DNA of 18,256 nt from Betaproteobacteria bacterium (GTDB lineage Bacteria > Pseudomonadota > Gammaproteobacteria > Burkholderiales > Burkholderiaceae), in contig JAGWXN010000032.1 in the NCBI GenBank assembly GCA_018969885.1, positions 1-18,256 of the forward strand, written 5' to 3'. Numbering within the stretch: the first letter of the stretch is position 1; every line of letters begins with the position of its first letter. Under the pieces are notes generated by a model. That model was not told the origin of the DNA, made no database searches, and was given only the letters and a program-made list of their open reading frames with translations. Both the position numbers and the translations under genes were made by a program. Below are positions 8,043-17,657 of the stretch, piece by piece.

Positions 8043-10085
8043 TCAGGCCTTGAGAAAATCCTCGCGCGCACCCAGCCAGCGGGTGATGTGCGCATCAACC
8101 TGCTGTGGTTCGTGGATCAGCATGTGCGAGGCACAGTCGCGCGCCACCTCAACCAGATCGGCATCACGGTCCAGGTCGGCAAACCGCAGCATTGACTGGC
8201 CCGACTGTCGGGCCCCAAGAAACTCACCTGGCCCGCGCAGCCGCAGATCGCGACGGGCGATCTCGAAACCGTCGGTGGTCTCGTGCATGGCACGCAGGCG
8301 CTCCCGGCCCGACTGCGACAGCGGTCCGTGGTAGAGCAGCACGCAGATGCTCTTCTGTGCGCCGCGCCCCACGCGGCCACGCAACTGGTGGAGCTGCGCG
8401 AGCCCAAACCGCTCGGCATGTTCGATCACCATCAGCGAAGCGTTCGGTACATCCACGCCCACTTCAATCACTGTCGTCGCGACCAGCACCATAATTCGGC
8501 CCTCGGAGAAATCGCGCATCACCTGCTGCTTTTCCGCGGGCGCGAGCCGGCCATGAAGCAAGCCCACCGCGATGGGATCGAGCGCCTCAGAGAGCGCCGC
8601 ATGTGTATCGATTGCAGTCTGCAGCTCGAGCGCCTCGGACTCCTCGATCAGCGGGCACACCCAATACACCTGCCGGCCGTCCTCGGCCGCCATCCGAACG
8701 CGCTCGATGATCTCGTCTCGTCGTGCGTCCGATACCAGACGCGTTACAACCGGCGTGCGCCCGGGGGGTAATTCATCGATCACCGATACATCCAGATCGG
8801 CGTAGTAGCTCATCGCAAGCGAGCGCGGAATGGGCGTTGCGCTCATCATGAGCTGATGCGCGAGGAGTTCTGCACGCTCGCGCAAGGACAGACGCTGGGC
8901 GACGCCGAAACGGTGCTGCTCATCGATGATCGCAAGACCCAGCCGTGCAAACTTCACTGACTCTTCGATCAGCGCGTGCGTGCCCACGAGCAGGTCGATG
9001 GTGCCCGCTTCAACCGCCGCCCGAACCGCGCGTTTGTCGGCTTCGCGCAGGGAGCCAGCCAGCCAGCCCACGCGGACGCCGAGCGGTTCGAGCCAGGGCC
9101 CGAGCTTGCGAAGATGCTGTTCGGCCAGGATCTCGGTGGGCGCCATCATGGCCACCTGACTGCCGCTGCCGATCGCCTGACAGGCGGCGAGCGCGGCCAC
9201 CACCGTCTTGCCGCTTCCTACATCGCCCTGCAGCAGCCGGTTCATGGGTTGTTCGAGGGCGAGGTCTCGCGCAATTTCCGCGGCGGCGCGACGCTGCGCT
9301 GCGGTGAGTGCAAAGGGCAGCGCCGCACTCAGCCGCTCGGCCAGGGCCCCCTCTCGAAGCGGACCAGCGCGCAGATCGGCACGTGCCGCGCGGGCACGCC
9401 GCAGGGAGAGTTGCTGCGCGAGCAGTTCGTCGAAGATCACCCGCCGCCAGGCAGGCAGGCTCCGCTCCTCGAGCGCGGCGGTCGACGCGTCGGGTGGCGG
9501 CGCGTGGAGGAGCTTTAGCGCATCGGTGAGGGAAGGCAGCTCGAGCCGGGCAATGACGCCGGGCGGCACCGTCTCCGGCAATGACAGCGTACGCAAGCGG
9601 CGTGCGATCGCCGATCGGATCAGTCCCTGACCGATTCCGGCCACCGTCGGATAGACGGGGGTGAGTTGCTGCGGAATGGGCGTACCATCGCCCACCAGAC
9701 GATAGCGTGGATGCACGATCTCGCCGCCGAACAGGCTCGCGCGAACCTCTCCGTAGGCGCGTACTCTCGCCCCGGGCGCGAACTGCCGCTGCTGCGGCGG
9801 GGTGAAGTGGAGAAAGCGCAGCGTGAGCGACCCGCTTTCATCTTCAATCTCCACGCGCAGCATGCGGCGCGGGCGACCGTCGACGCGGCTGGTACGCACC
9901 GTGCCCTCCACCTGCGCACTGTCGCCGGTGCGAGTCGAAGCGATGGGCACCACCACGGTCAGATCTTCGTAGCGCAATGGCAGATGCAGCAGCAGATCGA
10001 TCTCGCGCCGTACGCCCAGTCGCGCAAACGCATCCAGCGCGGATGGCCCCGGCTTGGCGGGCGCCTGGGAGCGGTCGCGGGGCAC
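8043..10085 (-). CDS. recG: ATP-dependent DNA helicase RecG
   Basis: A 680-residue RecG (E. coli 693), the branch-migration helicase that reverses stalled forks and processes D- and R-loops. The wedge/OB domain is at about 55-130 (VEGTVRTSR, FLHFTPPQQ). The helicase core has Walker A GDVGSGKT (287-294), Walker B DEQH (388-391), motif III SATPIPRSLAM and C-terminal motif VI LRGRVGRG (568-575). The early LLLHLPLRYEDLT (31-43) is typical of RecG N-termini. The start codon is GTG at 10085, four bases past the stop of a ridA remnant, with no strong Shine-Dalgarno; the true start could differ by a few codons. It lies first in the run recG-oxyR-cysM-eamA. Confidence 0.95.
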   Translation of the reverse strand: MPRDRSQAPAKPGPSALDAFARLGVRREIDLLLHLPLRYEDLTVVVPIASTRTGDSAQVEGTVRTSRVDGRPRRMLRVEIEDESGSLTLRFLHFTPPQQRQFAPGARVRAYGEVRASLFGGEIVHPRYRLVGDGTPIPQQLTPVYPTVAGIGQGLIRSAIARRLRTLSLPETVPPGVIARLELPSLTDALKLLHAPPPDASTAALEERSLPAWRRVIFDELLAQQLSLRRARAARADLRAGPLREGALAERLSAALPFALTAAQRRAAAEIARDLALEQPMNRLLQGDVGSGKTVVAALAACQAIGSGSQVAMMAPTEILAEQHLRKLGPWLEPLGVRVGWLAGSLREADKRAVRAAVEAGTIDLLVGTHALIEESVKFARLGLAIIDEQHRFGVAQRLSLRERAELLAHQLMMSATPIPRSLAMSYYADLDVSVIDELPPGRTPVVTRLVSDARRDEIIERVRMAAEDGRQVYWVCPLIEESEALELQTAIDTHAALSEALDPIAVGLLHGRLAPAEKQQVMRDFSEGRIMVLVATTVIEVGVDVPNASLMVIEHAERFGLAQLHQLRGRVGRGAQKSICVLLYHGPLSQSGRERLRAMHETTDGFEIARRDLRLRGPGEFLGARQSGQSMLRFADLDRDADLVEVARDCASHMLIHEPQQVDAHITRWLGAREDFLKA

Positions 10086-10088
10086 GCG

Positions 10089-10225
10089 TTACCCGGGCAG
10101 AACCATGACCGCTTCAACCTCGAACTGCGCACCGCGCGGCAGGCTCGCCACCCCCACGGTCGAGCGCGCAGGGAAGGGCTTGGGGAACAACTGCTCCATC
10201 ACCGTGTTGACCACCGGGCTCAAGC
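10089..10225 (-). pseudogene. 3' remnant of a RidA-family gene
   Basis: Reading the minus strand into the TAA at 10089-10091 gives PVVNTVMEQLFPKPFPARST, then VGVASLPRGAQFEVEAVMVL, then PG. This is the C-terminal third of a RidA (YjgF/UK114) reactive-enamine deaminase, including the conserved substrate-binding arginine (PARST) and the late glutamate (FEVEAV). RidA proteins are about 128 residues; only about 43 are recognisable. Homology stops where the frame runs into the end of the AlaX gene, and the missing N-terminal part is nowhere in the window. A TTG overlapping the AlaX stop could in principle start a 45-residue peptide, but it would lack most of the fold. I recall spoT-ridA-recG order in related betaproteobacteria, so this is probably the tail of the ancestral gene left by recombination. 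The upstream boundary is approximate. Confidence 0.8.
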
Positions 10226-10930
10226 GAACCCCACTTCAACCCGTTTGTTCCGCCGGCCTTCGTTTCGAATACGCAGCACCTTGATCGGGCCGATTTCGCC
10301 GATGTTTTTCACATGGGTGCCCCCGCAGGGCTGCAGATCAATGCCAGGGATGCGCAACAGGCGTACTCGCCCCGCACCGCGCGGCGGCTGAACCGACATG
10401 GTTTTCACCAGTTCCGGCCGCGCGTCGAGTTCCTCGTCGGTGATCCAGACGGTTTCGGTATCGATTGCGCGAGCGATCAGTTCGTTGACGCCGCTTTCGA
10501 TGCGCGCCGCATCAAGCAGATTCATGTCGATATCAAAGTCGAGCCGGCCGCGATCGGCCGCAATATTGCCGCCGGTGACCGGTGCCACGACCACGCAGGA
10601 CAGCACATGCAGGCTGGTGTGAATGCGCATATGGGCGTAGCGGCGTTCCCAGTCGAGTTCCAGCCTGACCGTTTCCCCCGGCACAGGTAAGGCCTGTCCG
10701 GGTTCTGAAACATGCACGACCGAATCGGTGGTGTCGCCTTTGCGCGCATCGATGATGCGAAGCGGCGAGCCGTCGGCGCGAATCAGAGCGCCCGTATCGC
10801 CTGGTTGACCTCCACCCATGGGATAGAACACGGTGCGGTCGGTTTCGATACCGCGTTCAGTCACCGCGATGACCCGGGCCTCGCAGTGGCGCAGATACGC
10901 ATCGTCGCGAAACATCAGGTCAGTGCTCAT
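10220..10930 (-). CDS. Alanyl-tRNA editing protein, AlaX type
   Basis: A 236-residue free-standing homologue of the AlaRS editing domain, which hydrolyses mischarged Ser-tRNA(Ala) or Gly-tRNA(Ala). It has the glycine-rich motif FYPMGGGQPGDTG (35-47). All four zinc ligands are present: H104 and H108 in HTSLH, and C202 and H206 in CGGTH. The length fits the mid-sized AlaX-M class. It lacks the aminoacylation domain, so it is not AlaRS itself. The ATG at 10930 has no clear Shine-Dalgarno, and an ATG five codons later is possible. It lies 41 bases after the TM2-domain gene. Its stop coincides with the breakpoint of the ridA remnant, which suggests it arrived at, or was joined to, this locus by recombination. 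Confidence 0.92.
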   Translation of the reverse strand: MSTDLMFRDDAYLRHCEARVIAVTERGIETDRTVFYPMGGGQPGDTGALIRADGSPLRIIDARKGDTTDSVVHVSEPGQALPVPGETVRLELDWERRYAHMRIHTSLHVLSCVVVAPVTGGNIAADRGRLDFDIDMNLLDAARIESGVNELIARAIDTETVWITDEELDARPELVKTMSVQPPRGAGRVRLLRIPGIDLQPCGGTHVKNIGEIGPIKVLRIRNEGRRNKRVEVGFA

Positions 10931-10971
10931 GAGCGGGTCGCCAGGAAAAAGAAGCGTGATCGAGCGGGCCG

Positions 10972-11424
10972 TCAGCGCCCGAGGCGGGCATTGAACCAGC
11001 CCTCCAGCGCAATGGCCATCACAGACATGCCCAGCATCGCTGCGCCGATGAGGGAAGCGATGGCAATGAATACGGGTGCCCAGCGGTTAGCCGACACCCG
11101 TCCCGAGTTCGCGTTCAACCGCGCATCCCAGCGCGCATCCGGCGTAAGGCTGATCACGATCGCCTCGACCAGGGTGATCACCACGATCAGGCTGAAGGCA
11201 AAAAATCCAGGCTGACGGAACCAGGGGTCGGTACGCAGCGCCCAGCCCATCAGCGGCATCGAAAGCATGGGGTACAGCCACGCGCCGCGCGCCCCCAGAT
11301 ACCAGCGATGCAGTCCCAGCCAGCCGAAAACCAGCGCCAACAAACCGGCAAGCGGACGGGAATAGTGCCGGGTGGGCGCCGGATCAGACGGCAGGTCAGT
11401 CCTGGACTCGGATGAAAGCGACAT
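10972..11424 (-). CDS. TM2-domain membrane protein
   Basis: A 150-residue inner-membrane protein. Residues about 22-55 match the TM2 domain: two short membrane helices joined by the hallmark GWLGLHRWYLGARGAW, compared with the family's G-x-x-G-x-H-R-F-Y-L-G. Two more hydrophobic segments follow, FFAFSLIVVITLVEAIVISL and a C-terminal one with PVFIAIASLIGAAMLGM, so about four helices are likely. Function of bacterial TM2 proteins is not established. The start is ATG at 11424 and lacks a Shine-Dalgarno. The frame stays open upstream, but that part reads as non-coding sequence overlapping the uvrA promoter region. It is divergent from uvrA and first in the long minus-strand gene run. Confidence 0.8.
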   Translation of the reverse strand: MSLSSESRTDLPSDPAPTRHYSRPLAGLLALVFGWLGLHRWYLGARGAWLYPMLSMPLMGWALRTDPWFRQPGFFAFSLIVVITLVEAIVISLTPDARWDARLNANSGRVSANRWAPVFIAIASLIGAAMLGMSVMAIALEGWFNARLGR

Positions 11425-11461
11425 TGAATAAGCGTTGGCTGGGTTGAACGACACACGCCGA

Positions 11462-11467
11462 ATTCTA
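11462..11467 (-). promoter_or_regulatory. Candidate -10 box for the TM2-alaX gene run
   Basis: The minus strand reads TAGAAT, five of six consensus bases, 37 bases ahead of the TM2 gene's ATG. The expected -35 position falls on the 13-bp palindrome at 11483-11495 and does not resemble TTGACA. Promoter function is inferred. Confidence 0.35.
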
Positions 11468-11482
11468 GCGGTCCCCGCAAGC

Positions 11483-11495
11483 GGTTCGACGAACC
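11483..11495. promoter_or_regulatory. 13-bp palindrome in the TM2/uvrA divergent region
   Basis: GGTTCG-A-CGAACC is a perfect inverted repeat with a single central base. It lies where the -35 element of the TM2 promoter would be, so it could be an operator. No cognate regulator is identifiable. Confidence 0.3.
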
Positions 11496-11506
11496 CGCAC
11501 GGCTCG

Positions 11507-11521
11507 GGGCCTTTCAGGCCC
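11507..11521. promoter_or_regulatory. 15-bp inverted repeat in the TM2/uvrA divergent region
   Basis: GGGCCT-TTC-AGGCCC has perfect 6-bp arms and a 3-nt centre. It is followed by GAAAAGG and a weak extended -10 (TGATACACT, 11535-11543) that could serve uvrA. It could be an operator or a small hairpin; it may also be chance in GC-rich DNA. Confidence 0.25.
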
Positions 11522-11603
11522 GAAAAGGTCGCGCTGATACACTCGAGCGTGCCCCAAACGGGCCATCTCGCTGCCCCCCTCCCCCTCTCGCAGAAACCAC
11601 ATC

Positions 11604-14600
11604 GTGTCCAAGCCTCCGGTTGAGTCGCCGGCGATCCGCATTCGCGGCGCCCGCCAGAACAATCTAAAGAACATCGACCTCGACATCCCAACCGGCGAAC
11701 TGGTGGTGGTGACCGGGGTATCGGGCTCCGGCAAGTCCTCGCTGGTGTTCGATACGCTCTACGCTGAGGGTCAGCGCCGCTACGTCGAGACCTTCTCGGC
11801 CTACGCGCGCCAGTTCCTCGACCGCATGGATAAACCGCAGGTCGACCGGATCGAGGGCGTGCCGCCTGCCATCGCCATCGATCAGACCAATCCGGTGCGC
11901 ACTTCGCGCTCCACGGTCGGCACCATGACCGAAATCAACGATCACCTGAAGCTGCTGCTCGCGCGCACGGCGCGGCTGCACTGCCGCTGCTGCGGTGAGG
12001 CCGTGCAGCGCGACAGCGCCGCCGATGTCGTGAACAGCGTGGTCAGGCGCGCCGCCGAGGCTGGTGACCCGAGGCTTCTGGTCTGTTTCGAAGTGAGGGT
12101 GCCGGCGAACTTCACCGAGTCAGAGGTCGAACAGCATCTTCAGGCCCAGGGCTATACCCGCGTTCACCACCGCAGTCCCGCGCGCGATGACAGCAGCCGT
12201 ACCGTACTGGGGGTGGTGCAAGACCGGTTTCGCGCCAGCACCGTCGAGCGGAGCCGTCTGGGCGAGGCGATCGAAGCGGCCATGCGTCAGGGACAGGGGC
12301 GGCTATCGGTTCATGCGCTCGACGACTCGGGGCACGACGCCGCGATCTGGCGCTACAGCAGCGGCCTCCACTGCGCCGATTGCGACATCAGCTATTCGGA
12401 GCCCCTGCCCAGCCTGTTCTCGTTTAACTCCCCGCTGGGCGCCTGCGAGACCTGTCGTGGCTTTGGCCGGGTGATCGGCATCGATCTCGGTCTGGTCATT
12501 CCCGATGAAAGCCGCACCCTCGCCGACGGCGCGGTACGGCCCTGGCAGACCGAAAGCTTCAAGGATTGTCAGCGCGACCTGGCCAAGTTCGCGCCGCGCG
12601 CGGGGGTACCGCTCGATCGGCGTTGGCGCGATCTGTCCGCCGAACATCAGCGCTGGGTGATTGAAGGGGGCGACGACTGGACTGGCAACTGGCAGAAGCA
12701 GTGGTATGGCATCAACCGCTTCTTCGAATGGCTGGAGAGCAAGGCCTACAAGATGCATATCCGGGTGCTGCTTTCCAAGTATCGTTCCTACACCGCCTGC
12801 AAGGTCTGCCAGGGTGCCCGCCTCAAACCCGAAGCACTGTGGTGGCGGGTGGGTGATCGGGCCCTCGCCGATCGCGCACTTGAAGCACGCGACGACCGCG
12901 GCGCCTGGCAGCGCTTTCGGCCGGTGGGGGTCGACTGGTCAGCCGATCTGCTGGCCCGTATGCCTGGCCTGTCGCTGCACGACCTGATGCTGTTGCCGAT
13001 TGAACGGATTCGCGAATTCTTTGATGGGCTGGCCGCGCAGACCGGTCTTTCACGCAGCGGTGCCGACGCACGTGAGGAGGCACTCGCTCAGCTTCTGATC
13101 GAAATCCGGGCGCGGCTCGCTTATCTGTGCGACGTCGGGCTGGGCTACCTTACCCTCGACCGACAATCGCGCACGCTCTCGGGCGGTGAAGTGCAACGTA
13201 TCAACCTTACAACCGCGCTCGGCACCTCGCTTGTCAACACGCTGTTCGTGCTCGATGAACCCTCAATCGGACTCCATCCGCGAGATATGGACCGTGTGAA
13301 TGCGGTCATGAGTCGTCTGCGCGATGCGGGGAACTCGTTGGTGGTGGTCGAGCATGATCCGGCGGTCATGTTTGCGGCCGATCGCATCATCGACATTGGC
13401 CCCGGTCCCGGCGAGCGTGGCGGCAACATCGTATTCAATGGTCCGCCCGCGCAGCTGCGAACCGCCAACACGCTCACAGGTGACTACCTGGCGGGCCGGC
13501 GGCAGGTGGTCACGGGCCGCACCATGCCAGTGGCCGATGGCACGCCCAAACTCATCATCGAAGGCGCGCGCGAACACAATCTGCGCGGGATCGATGTCAG
13601 CATTCCTCTTGAGCGCTTCGTCTGCATCACCGGCGTGTCGGGTAGCGGAAAATCCACCCTGATGCAGAATGTGCTGCTGCCCGCGCTCATGAAAGCGAAG
13701 GGCAAGGCTAGCGAAGCGCCCGGTGCCTTTGACCGTCTGCTGGGCGACGACTGGATCGCCGATGTGGTGTTTGTCGACCAGTCGCCGATCGGCAAGACCG
13801 CCCGCTCGAGCCCGGTCAGTTATGTGGGCGCCTACGACCCCATTCGAAAACGCCTGGCGGGTGCGCCGCTTGCGCGCGAGCGTCACTACACACCGGGCAC
13901 CTTCAGCTTCAACTCTGGCGACGGCCGCTGCCCGACCTGCGGCGGTAATGGCTTCGAGCATGTGGAGATGCAGTTTCTGTCGGACGTGTATCTGCGCTGC
14001 GCCGACTGCGACGGCAAGCGCTTCCGGAGCGAAACGCTGGAGGTGCGGCTCGCCGGCGCAAGCACCGCGCGCCGCGCCGACGGCTCGCCGTTTGCTGCGG
14101 CATCGGCCGCCGACATTCTGGATATGACGGTCACCGAGGCGCTCGCGTTTTTTGCTGACGACGCCGAGGTGCGGTCCCGATTGCAACCGCTGTCCGACGT
14201 CGGGCTCGACTATCTGCGGCTGGGCCAACCGGTGCCCACGCTGTCTGGGGGCGAGGCACAACGACTGAAACTCGCAGGCTACCTCGCCGAGGCGGCCAGT
14301 CAGGGGCTCACCGAACCCGCTTCGCCGGGCTGGCGCGCCGCACGCTCGGGACGCCGCGGCACGCTCTTCATGTTCGATGAGCCCACCACCGGGCTTCATT
14401 TCGATGATGTCGCTCGATTGTTGCGGGCGCTGCGCAAGCTGCTGCTCGCCGGTCACTCCCTGCTGGTGATCGAGCACAATCTCGACGTGGTGCGCGCCGC
14501 CGACTGGGTCATTGATCTGGGGCCCGACGGCGGCGAACGCGGTGGCCGACTGGTGGCCGCGTGTTCGCCGGAAGCGCTCGCGCAGCATGCTGGGTCAGCC

Positions 14601-17600
14601 ACCGGACGGGCACTCGCCGACTATCTCCTGCAATTGCAGCGACTGAGCGAGTCCAGCACGGTATCGGCCGACCCGTCAGGAACACTGACCCCGACCGCGT
14701 CCCTCGCTCAGTATCCGTCAGCCACTTCCGGACAGCCGAGCGCCCGGCACGCCAAGGCGCTGCTGGCGGCCGAACCCGCCAATCCGGCAGGCTTTGCCGC
14801 CGAGGGCCTGCCGCTACAAAGCGCGCTTCGCGATCGTGGCCGGCATTCCATCCTGGTGCACCACGCGCGCGAGCACAACCTGAAGAACATCGACGTGGAG
14901 ATTCCACGCGATCAGATGACCGTGATCACTGGCGTGTCGGGCTCCGGTAAATCCACGCTTGCGTTTGATGTGATTTTTGGCGAGGGCCAGCGCCGCTACC
15001 TCGAATCGCTCAATGCCTACGCGAGACAATTTGTACAACCCGCCACCCGGCCCGACGTCGATGCGCTCTACGGCATCCCGCCCACCGTGGCGATCGAGCA
15101 GCGCACCAGCCGTGGCGGCCGCAAGAGTACGGTGGCCACGCTCACCGAGATCTATCATTTCCTGCGACTGCTCTATGTGAAGCTGGGCATCCAGCATTGT
15201 CCGGAGTGCGGCGTCAGCATTGAGCCGCAATCCGCAGACGCCATCCTCGCGCGCCTCATGACCGAGCTCCGGGGCCGACACATCGGCCTCCTCGCACCGC
15301 TGGTGGTCGCGAGAAAAGGCGTCTACACCGATCTGGCGAAATGGGCGGGCGCGCGCGGCTATACCCATCTACGGGTCGATGGCCGATTCCTGCCCACCCG
15401 GGGGTTCCCGCGCATCGACCGCTTCATCGAGCATGACATCGAACTGCCGGTCGCCTCGCTGCACGTCGATCCCCGCAACGAAGCGCAGCTGCGCGACGCA
15501 CTCGCTACCGCGCTCGATCTGGGGAAGGGCCGGGTGATGGTGATCGACTCGCTCCAGGCGCTGGAGGCTGCCCACCTGGCCGATGACCAGGTCGCATTCG
15601 AACGCGAGGCTGCCCTCGTGAAGCCCCGACTGTTTTCGACGCGACGCGCCTGTCCCTCATGCGCGGCAAGCTTTGCCGAGCCCGACCCAAGGCTGTTTTC
15701 TTTCAATTCGCGGATCGGCTGGTGCGCCGCATGCATCGGCACCGGAATCAAGTTGCCTTACGTGCCGCAAGTGGATGAACGCCATCGCTCGGGTGAAGAC
15801 AACAGCACCGATTCGGTGGGCGCGCTCGCCGAAAAGCTCGCCGATCAGATCGCGGCGGAGGCCCGGGCGGCTGCGGCGCGTGACGACAGTGCCGAGGTCT
15901 CAGCCGGCACCGACGACAGCCCGGGTGAGGCGCCCTGCGTTCGCTGTGAGGGCAAACGCCTCAATGCCACCGCGCTCGCGGTCAAGCTTGCCGGAATGTC
16001 GATTGCCGAACTGACCGCGATGCCGGTCGGCGACTGCTCACGCTGGCTGCGGCAGGTGGAGTTCTCGGGACGCGCGGCCGAGATTGCACGCGACGTGCTC
16101 ACCGAGATTCGCTCGCGTCTCGACTTTCTCTCCGATGTGGGCCTGGGCTATCTGGCGTTGGACCGCGCGGCGCCCACGCTCTCGGGCGGGGAAGCGCAAC
16201 GCATCCGGCTGGCTGCGCAGCTCGGCTCCAATCTGCAGGGCGTGTGCTACGTGCTCGATGAACCCACCATCGGCCTTCATCCACGAGACAACCGGGTGCT
16301 GCTCGACACGCTGCAGGTGCTCCGTTCTAAGGGGAACACCCTGCTTGTGGTGGAACACGACGAAGACACCATCCGGCGCGCCGACCATGTCATCGACATC
16401 GGCCCCGGGGCTGGGCGCCTGGGCGGGCGGGTGATCGCAGCCGGCAATCACGCTGCGCTCGCAGCCTCACCCGACAGCCTCACCGGTCGCTACCTGTCGC
16501 ACCCGCTCGCGCACCCGCTATCGCCGCGCCGCGCGGTGGGCGAGCGCGATCCATCGGGCTGGCTCACCCTGCACGGGGCACACCGTCATAACCTGCGTCA
16601 TGTCGATGTGCGCCTGCCGCTCGGCCGGCTGAGCGTGATCACCGGGGTGTCGGGGTCGGGTAAATCCACGGTGGCTCGCGAGGTGCTGCTTGGCAATGTA
16701 GCCGCGCAGGTGCGAGCCCGCAATGCACGAAAACCGGCGCCTAAGCTTGCTGGCCTGAATGCGCTTGAAGGCTGGCAGCCCATCAGTCGCGTGCTTGAGG
16801 TCGATCAAACCCCGATCGGCAAAACGCCCCGATCCTGTCCGGCCACCTACATCGGATTCTGGGACACGATCCGCCGACTGTTTGCCGATAGCGCCGAAGC
16901 GCGGCTGCGCGGATTTACTGCGTCACGCTTCAGTTTCAATACCGGCAGCGGCCGCTGCCCGGCCTGCGAGGGCCAGGGCGTACAGACGATTGAGATGAGC
17001 TTTCTGCCTGATGTGAAAGTGCTGTGCGATACCTGCGGGGGACGGCGCTTCAATCCCGAGACCCTATCGATCCGACTGCGTGATGCCTCGATCGGCGACG
17101 TGCTGTCGATGAGCGTTGACGAGGCACTGCCATGGTTCGCAGCACACCCCTCAGTTGCTCACCCGCTGCAATTGCTGCAGGACGTGGGTCTGGGCTATCT
17201 CACGCTCGGTCAGCCCAGCCCCACGTTATCAGGCGGCGAATCCCAGCGCATCAAGCTGGTCACCGAACTCGCCAAAGTGCGCACTCTCACCGATGTCGAC
17301 GATCCGCGCATCGCGCGGGCGCGGGCACGTGCGCTCGAGAAAGGCACGCCGATACCGGCTGGCCCCCACACCCTCTACGTGCTCGATGAACCCACCGTGG
17401 GCTTGCATATGGCCGACGTGGAGAAACTGATCCGCGTGCTGCATCGTCTGGTCGATGCCGGCAACACGCTGGTGGTGGTCGAGCATAACCTCGACATCTG
17501 GGCGGAGGCCGACTGGATCGTCGACCTGGGTCCTGAGGGTGGGTCGGGGGGCGGCCGCATTGTCGAGAGTGGGCCGCCTGAGCAACTGATCGGCAACACG

Positions 17601-17657
17601 GCGTCGCACACCGGTCGGGCCTTGTCGGAATTCATGTCGGGGCAGCATCGAAAATGA
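11604..17657 (+). CDS. uvrA: Double-length UvrA: two fused UvrA units in one chain
   Basis: A 2017-residue protein, about twice the usual UvrA (about 940), containing two UvrA units joined by a flexible linker (about 1013-1080). UvrA is the ATP-dependent damage-recognition protein of nucleotide excision repair and normally acts as a homodimer. Four ABC sites look intact: Walker A GVSGSGKS at 38, 677, 1110 and 1681; signature LSGGE at 525, 880, 1526 and 1875; Walker B DEP at 551, 925, 1552 and 1928. Each unit has its CxxC zinc modules (C257/260/281/284 and C776/779/799/802; C1350/1353/1374/1377 and C1785/1788/1808/1811). The spacing from the first zinc module to the next CxxC is 115 residues in unit 1 but only 68 in unit 2, where an Ala/Asp/Glu-rich stretch replaces the insertion domain. 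The start is GTG without a visible Shine-Dalgarno. Probably a paralogue of a canonical uvrA elsewhere. Confidence 0.95.
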   Translation: MSKPPVESPAIRIRGARQNNLKNIDLDIPTGELVVVTGVSGSGKSSLVFDTLYAEGQRRYVETFSAYARQFLDRMDKPQVDRIEGVPPAIAIDQTNPVRTSRSTVGTMTEINDHLKLLLARTARLHCRCCGEAVQRDSAADVVNSVVRRAAEAGDPRLLVCFEVRVPANFTESEVEQHLQAQGYTRVHHRSPARDDSSRTVLGVVQDRFRASTVERSRLGEAIEAAMRQGQGRLSVHALDDSGHDAAIWRYSSGLHCADCDISYSEPLPSLFSFNSPLGACETCRGFGRVIGIDLGLVIPDESRTLADGAVRPWQTESFKDCQRDLAKFAPRAGVPLDRRWRDLSAEHQRWVIEGGDDWTGNWQKQWYGINRFFEWLESKAYKMHIRVLLSKYRSYTACKVCQGARLKPEALWWRVGDRALADRALEARDDRGAWQRFRPVGVDWSADLLARMPGLSLHDLMLLPIERIREFFDGLAAQTGLSRSGADAREEALAQLLIEIRARLAYLCDVGLGYLTLDRQSRTLSGGEVQRINLTTALGTSLVNTLFVLDEPSIGLHPRDMDRVNAVMSRLRDAGNSLVVVEHDPAVMFAADRIIDIGPGPGERGGNIVFNGPPAQLRTANTLTGDYLAGRRQVVTGRTMPVADGTPKLIIEGAREHNLRGIDVSIPLERFVCITGVSGSGKSTLMQNVLLPALMKAKGKASEAPGAFDRLLGDDWIADVVFVDQSPIGKTARSSPVSYVGAYDPIRKRLAGAPLARERHYTPGTFSFNSGDGRCPTCGGNGFEHVEMQFLSDVYLRCADCDGKRFRSETLEVRLAGASTARRADGSPFAAASAADILDMTVTEALAFFADDAEVRSRLQPLSDVGLDYLRLGQPVPTLSGGEAQRLKLAGYLAEAASQGLTEPASPGWRAARSGRRGTLFMFDEPTTGLHFDDVARLLRALRKLLLAGHSLLVIEHNLDVVRAADWVIDLGPDGGERGGRLVAACSPEALAQHAGSATGRALADYLLQLQRLSESSTVSADPSGTLTPTASLAQYPSATSGQPSARHAKALLAAEPANPAGFAAEGLPLQSALRDRGRHSILVHHAREHNLKNIDVEIPRDQMTVITGVSGSGKSTLAFDVIFGEGQRRYLESLNAYARQFVQPATRPDVDALYGIPPTVAIEQRTSRGGRKSTVATLTEIYHFLRLLYVKLGIQHCPECGVSIEPQSADAILARLMTELRGRHIGLLAPLVVARKGVYTDLAKWAGARGYTHLRVDGRFLPTRGFPRIDRFIEHDIELPVASLHVDPRNEAQLRDALATALDLGKGRVMVIDSLQALEAAHLADDQVAFEREAALVKPRLFSTRRACPSCAASFAEPDPRLFSFNSRIGWCAACIGTGIKLPYVPQVDERHRSGEDNSTDSVGALAEKLADQIAAEARAAAARDDSAEVSAGTDDSPGEAPCVRCEGKRLNATALAVKLAGMSIAELTAMPVGDCSRWLRQVEFSGRAAEIARDVLTEIRSRLDFLSDVGLGYLALDRAAPTLSGGEAQRIRLAAQLGSNLQGVCYVLDEPTIGLHPRDNRVLLDTLQVLRSKGNTLLVVEHDEDTIRRADHVIDIGPGAGRLGGRVIAAGNHAALAASPDSLTGRYLSHPLAHPLSPRRAVGERDPSGWLTLHGAHRHNLRHVDVRLPLGRLSVITGVSGSGKSTVAREVLLGNVAAQVRARNARKPAPKLAGLNALEGWQPISRVLEVDQTPIGKTPRSCPATYIGFWDTIRRLFADSAEARLRGFTASRFSFNTGSGRCPACEGQGVQTIEMSFLPDVKVLCDTCGGRRFNPETLSIRLRDASIGDVLSMSVDEALPWFAAHPSVAHPLQLLQDVGLGYLTLGQPSPTLSGGESQRIKLVTELAKVRTLTDVDDPRIARARARALEKGTPIPAGPHTLYVLDEPTVGLHMADVEKLIRVLHRLVDAGNTLVVVEHNLDIWAEADWIVDLGPEGGSGGGRIVESGPPEQLIGNTASHTGRALSEFMSGQHRK

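Noticed and set aside
13263..14588. 441-codon minus-strand ORF inside uvrA
   Set aside because: A shadow frame caused by high GC; the plus strand carries unmistakable UvrA motifs throughout.
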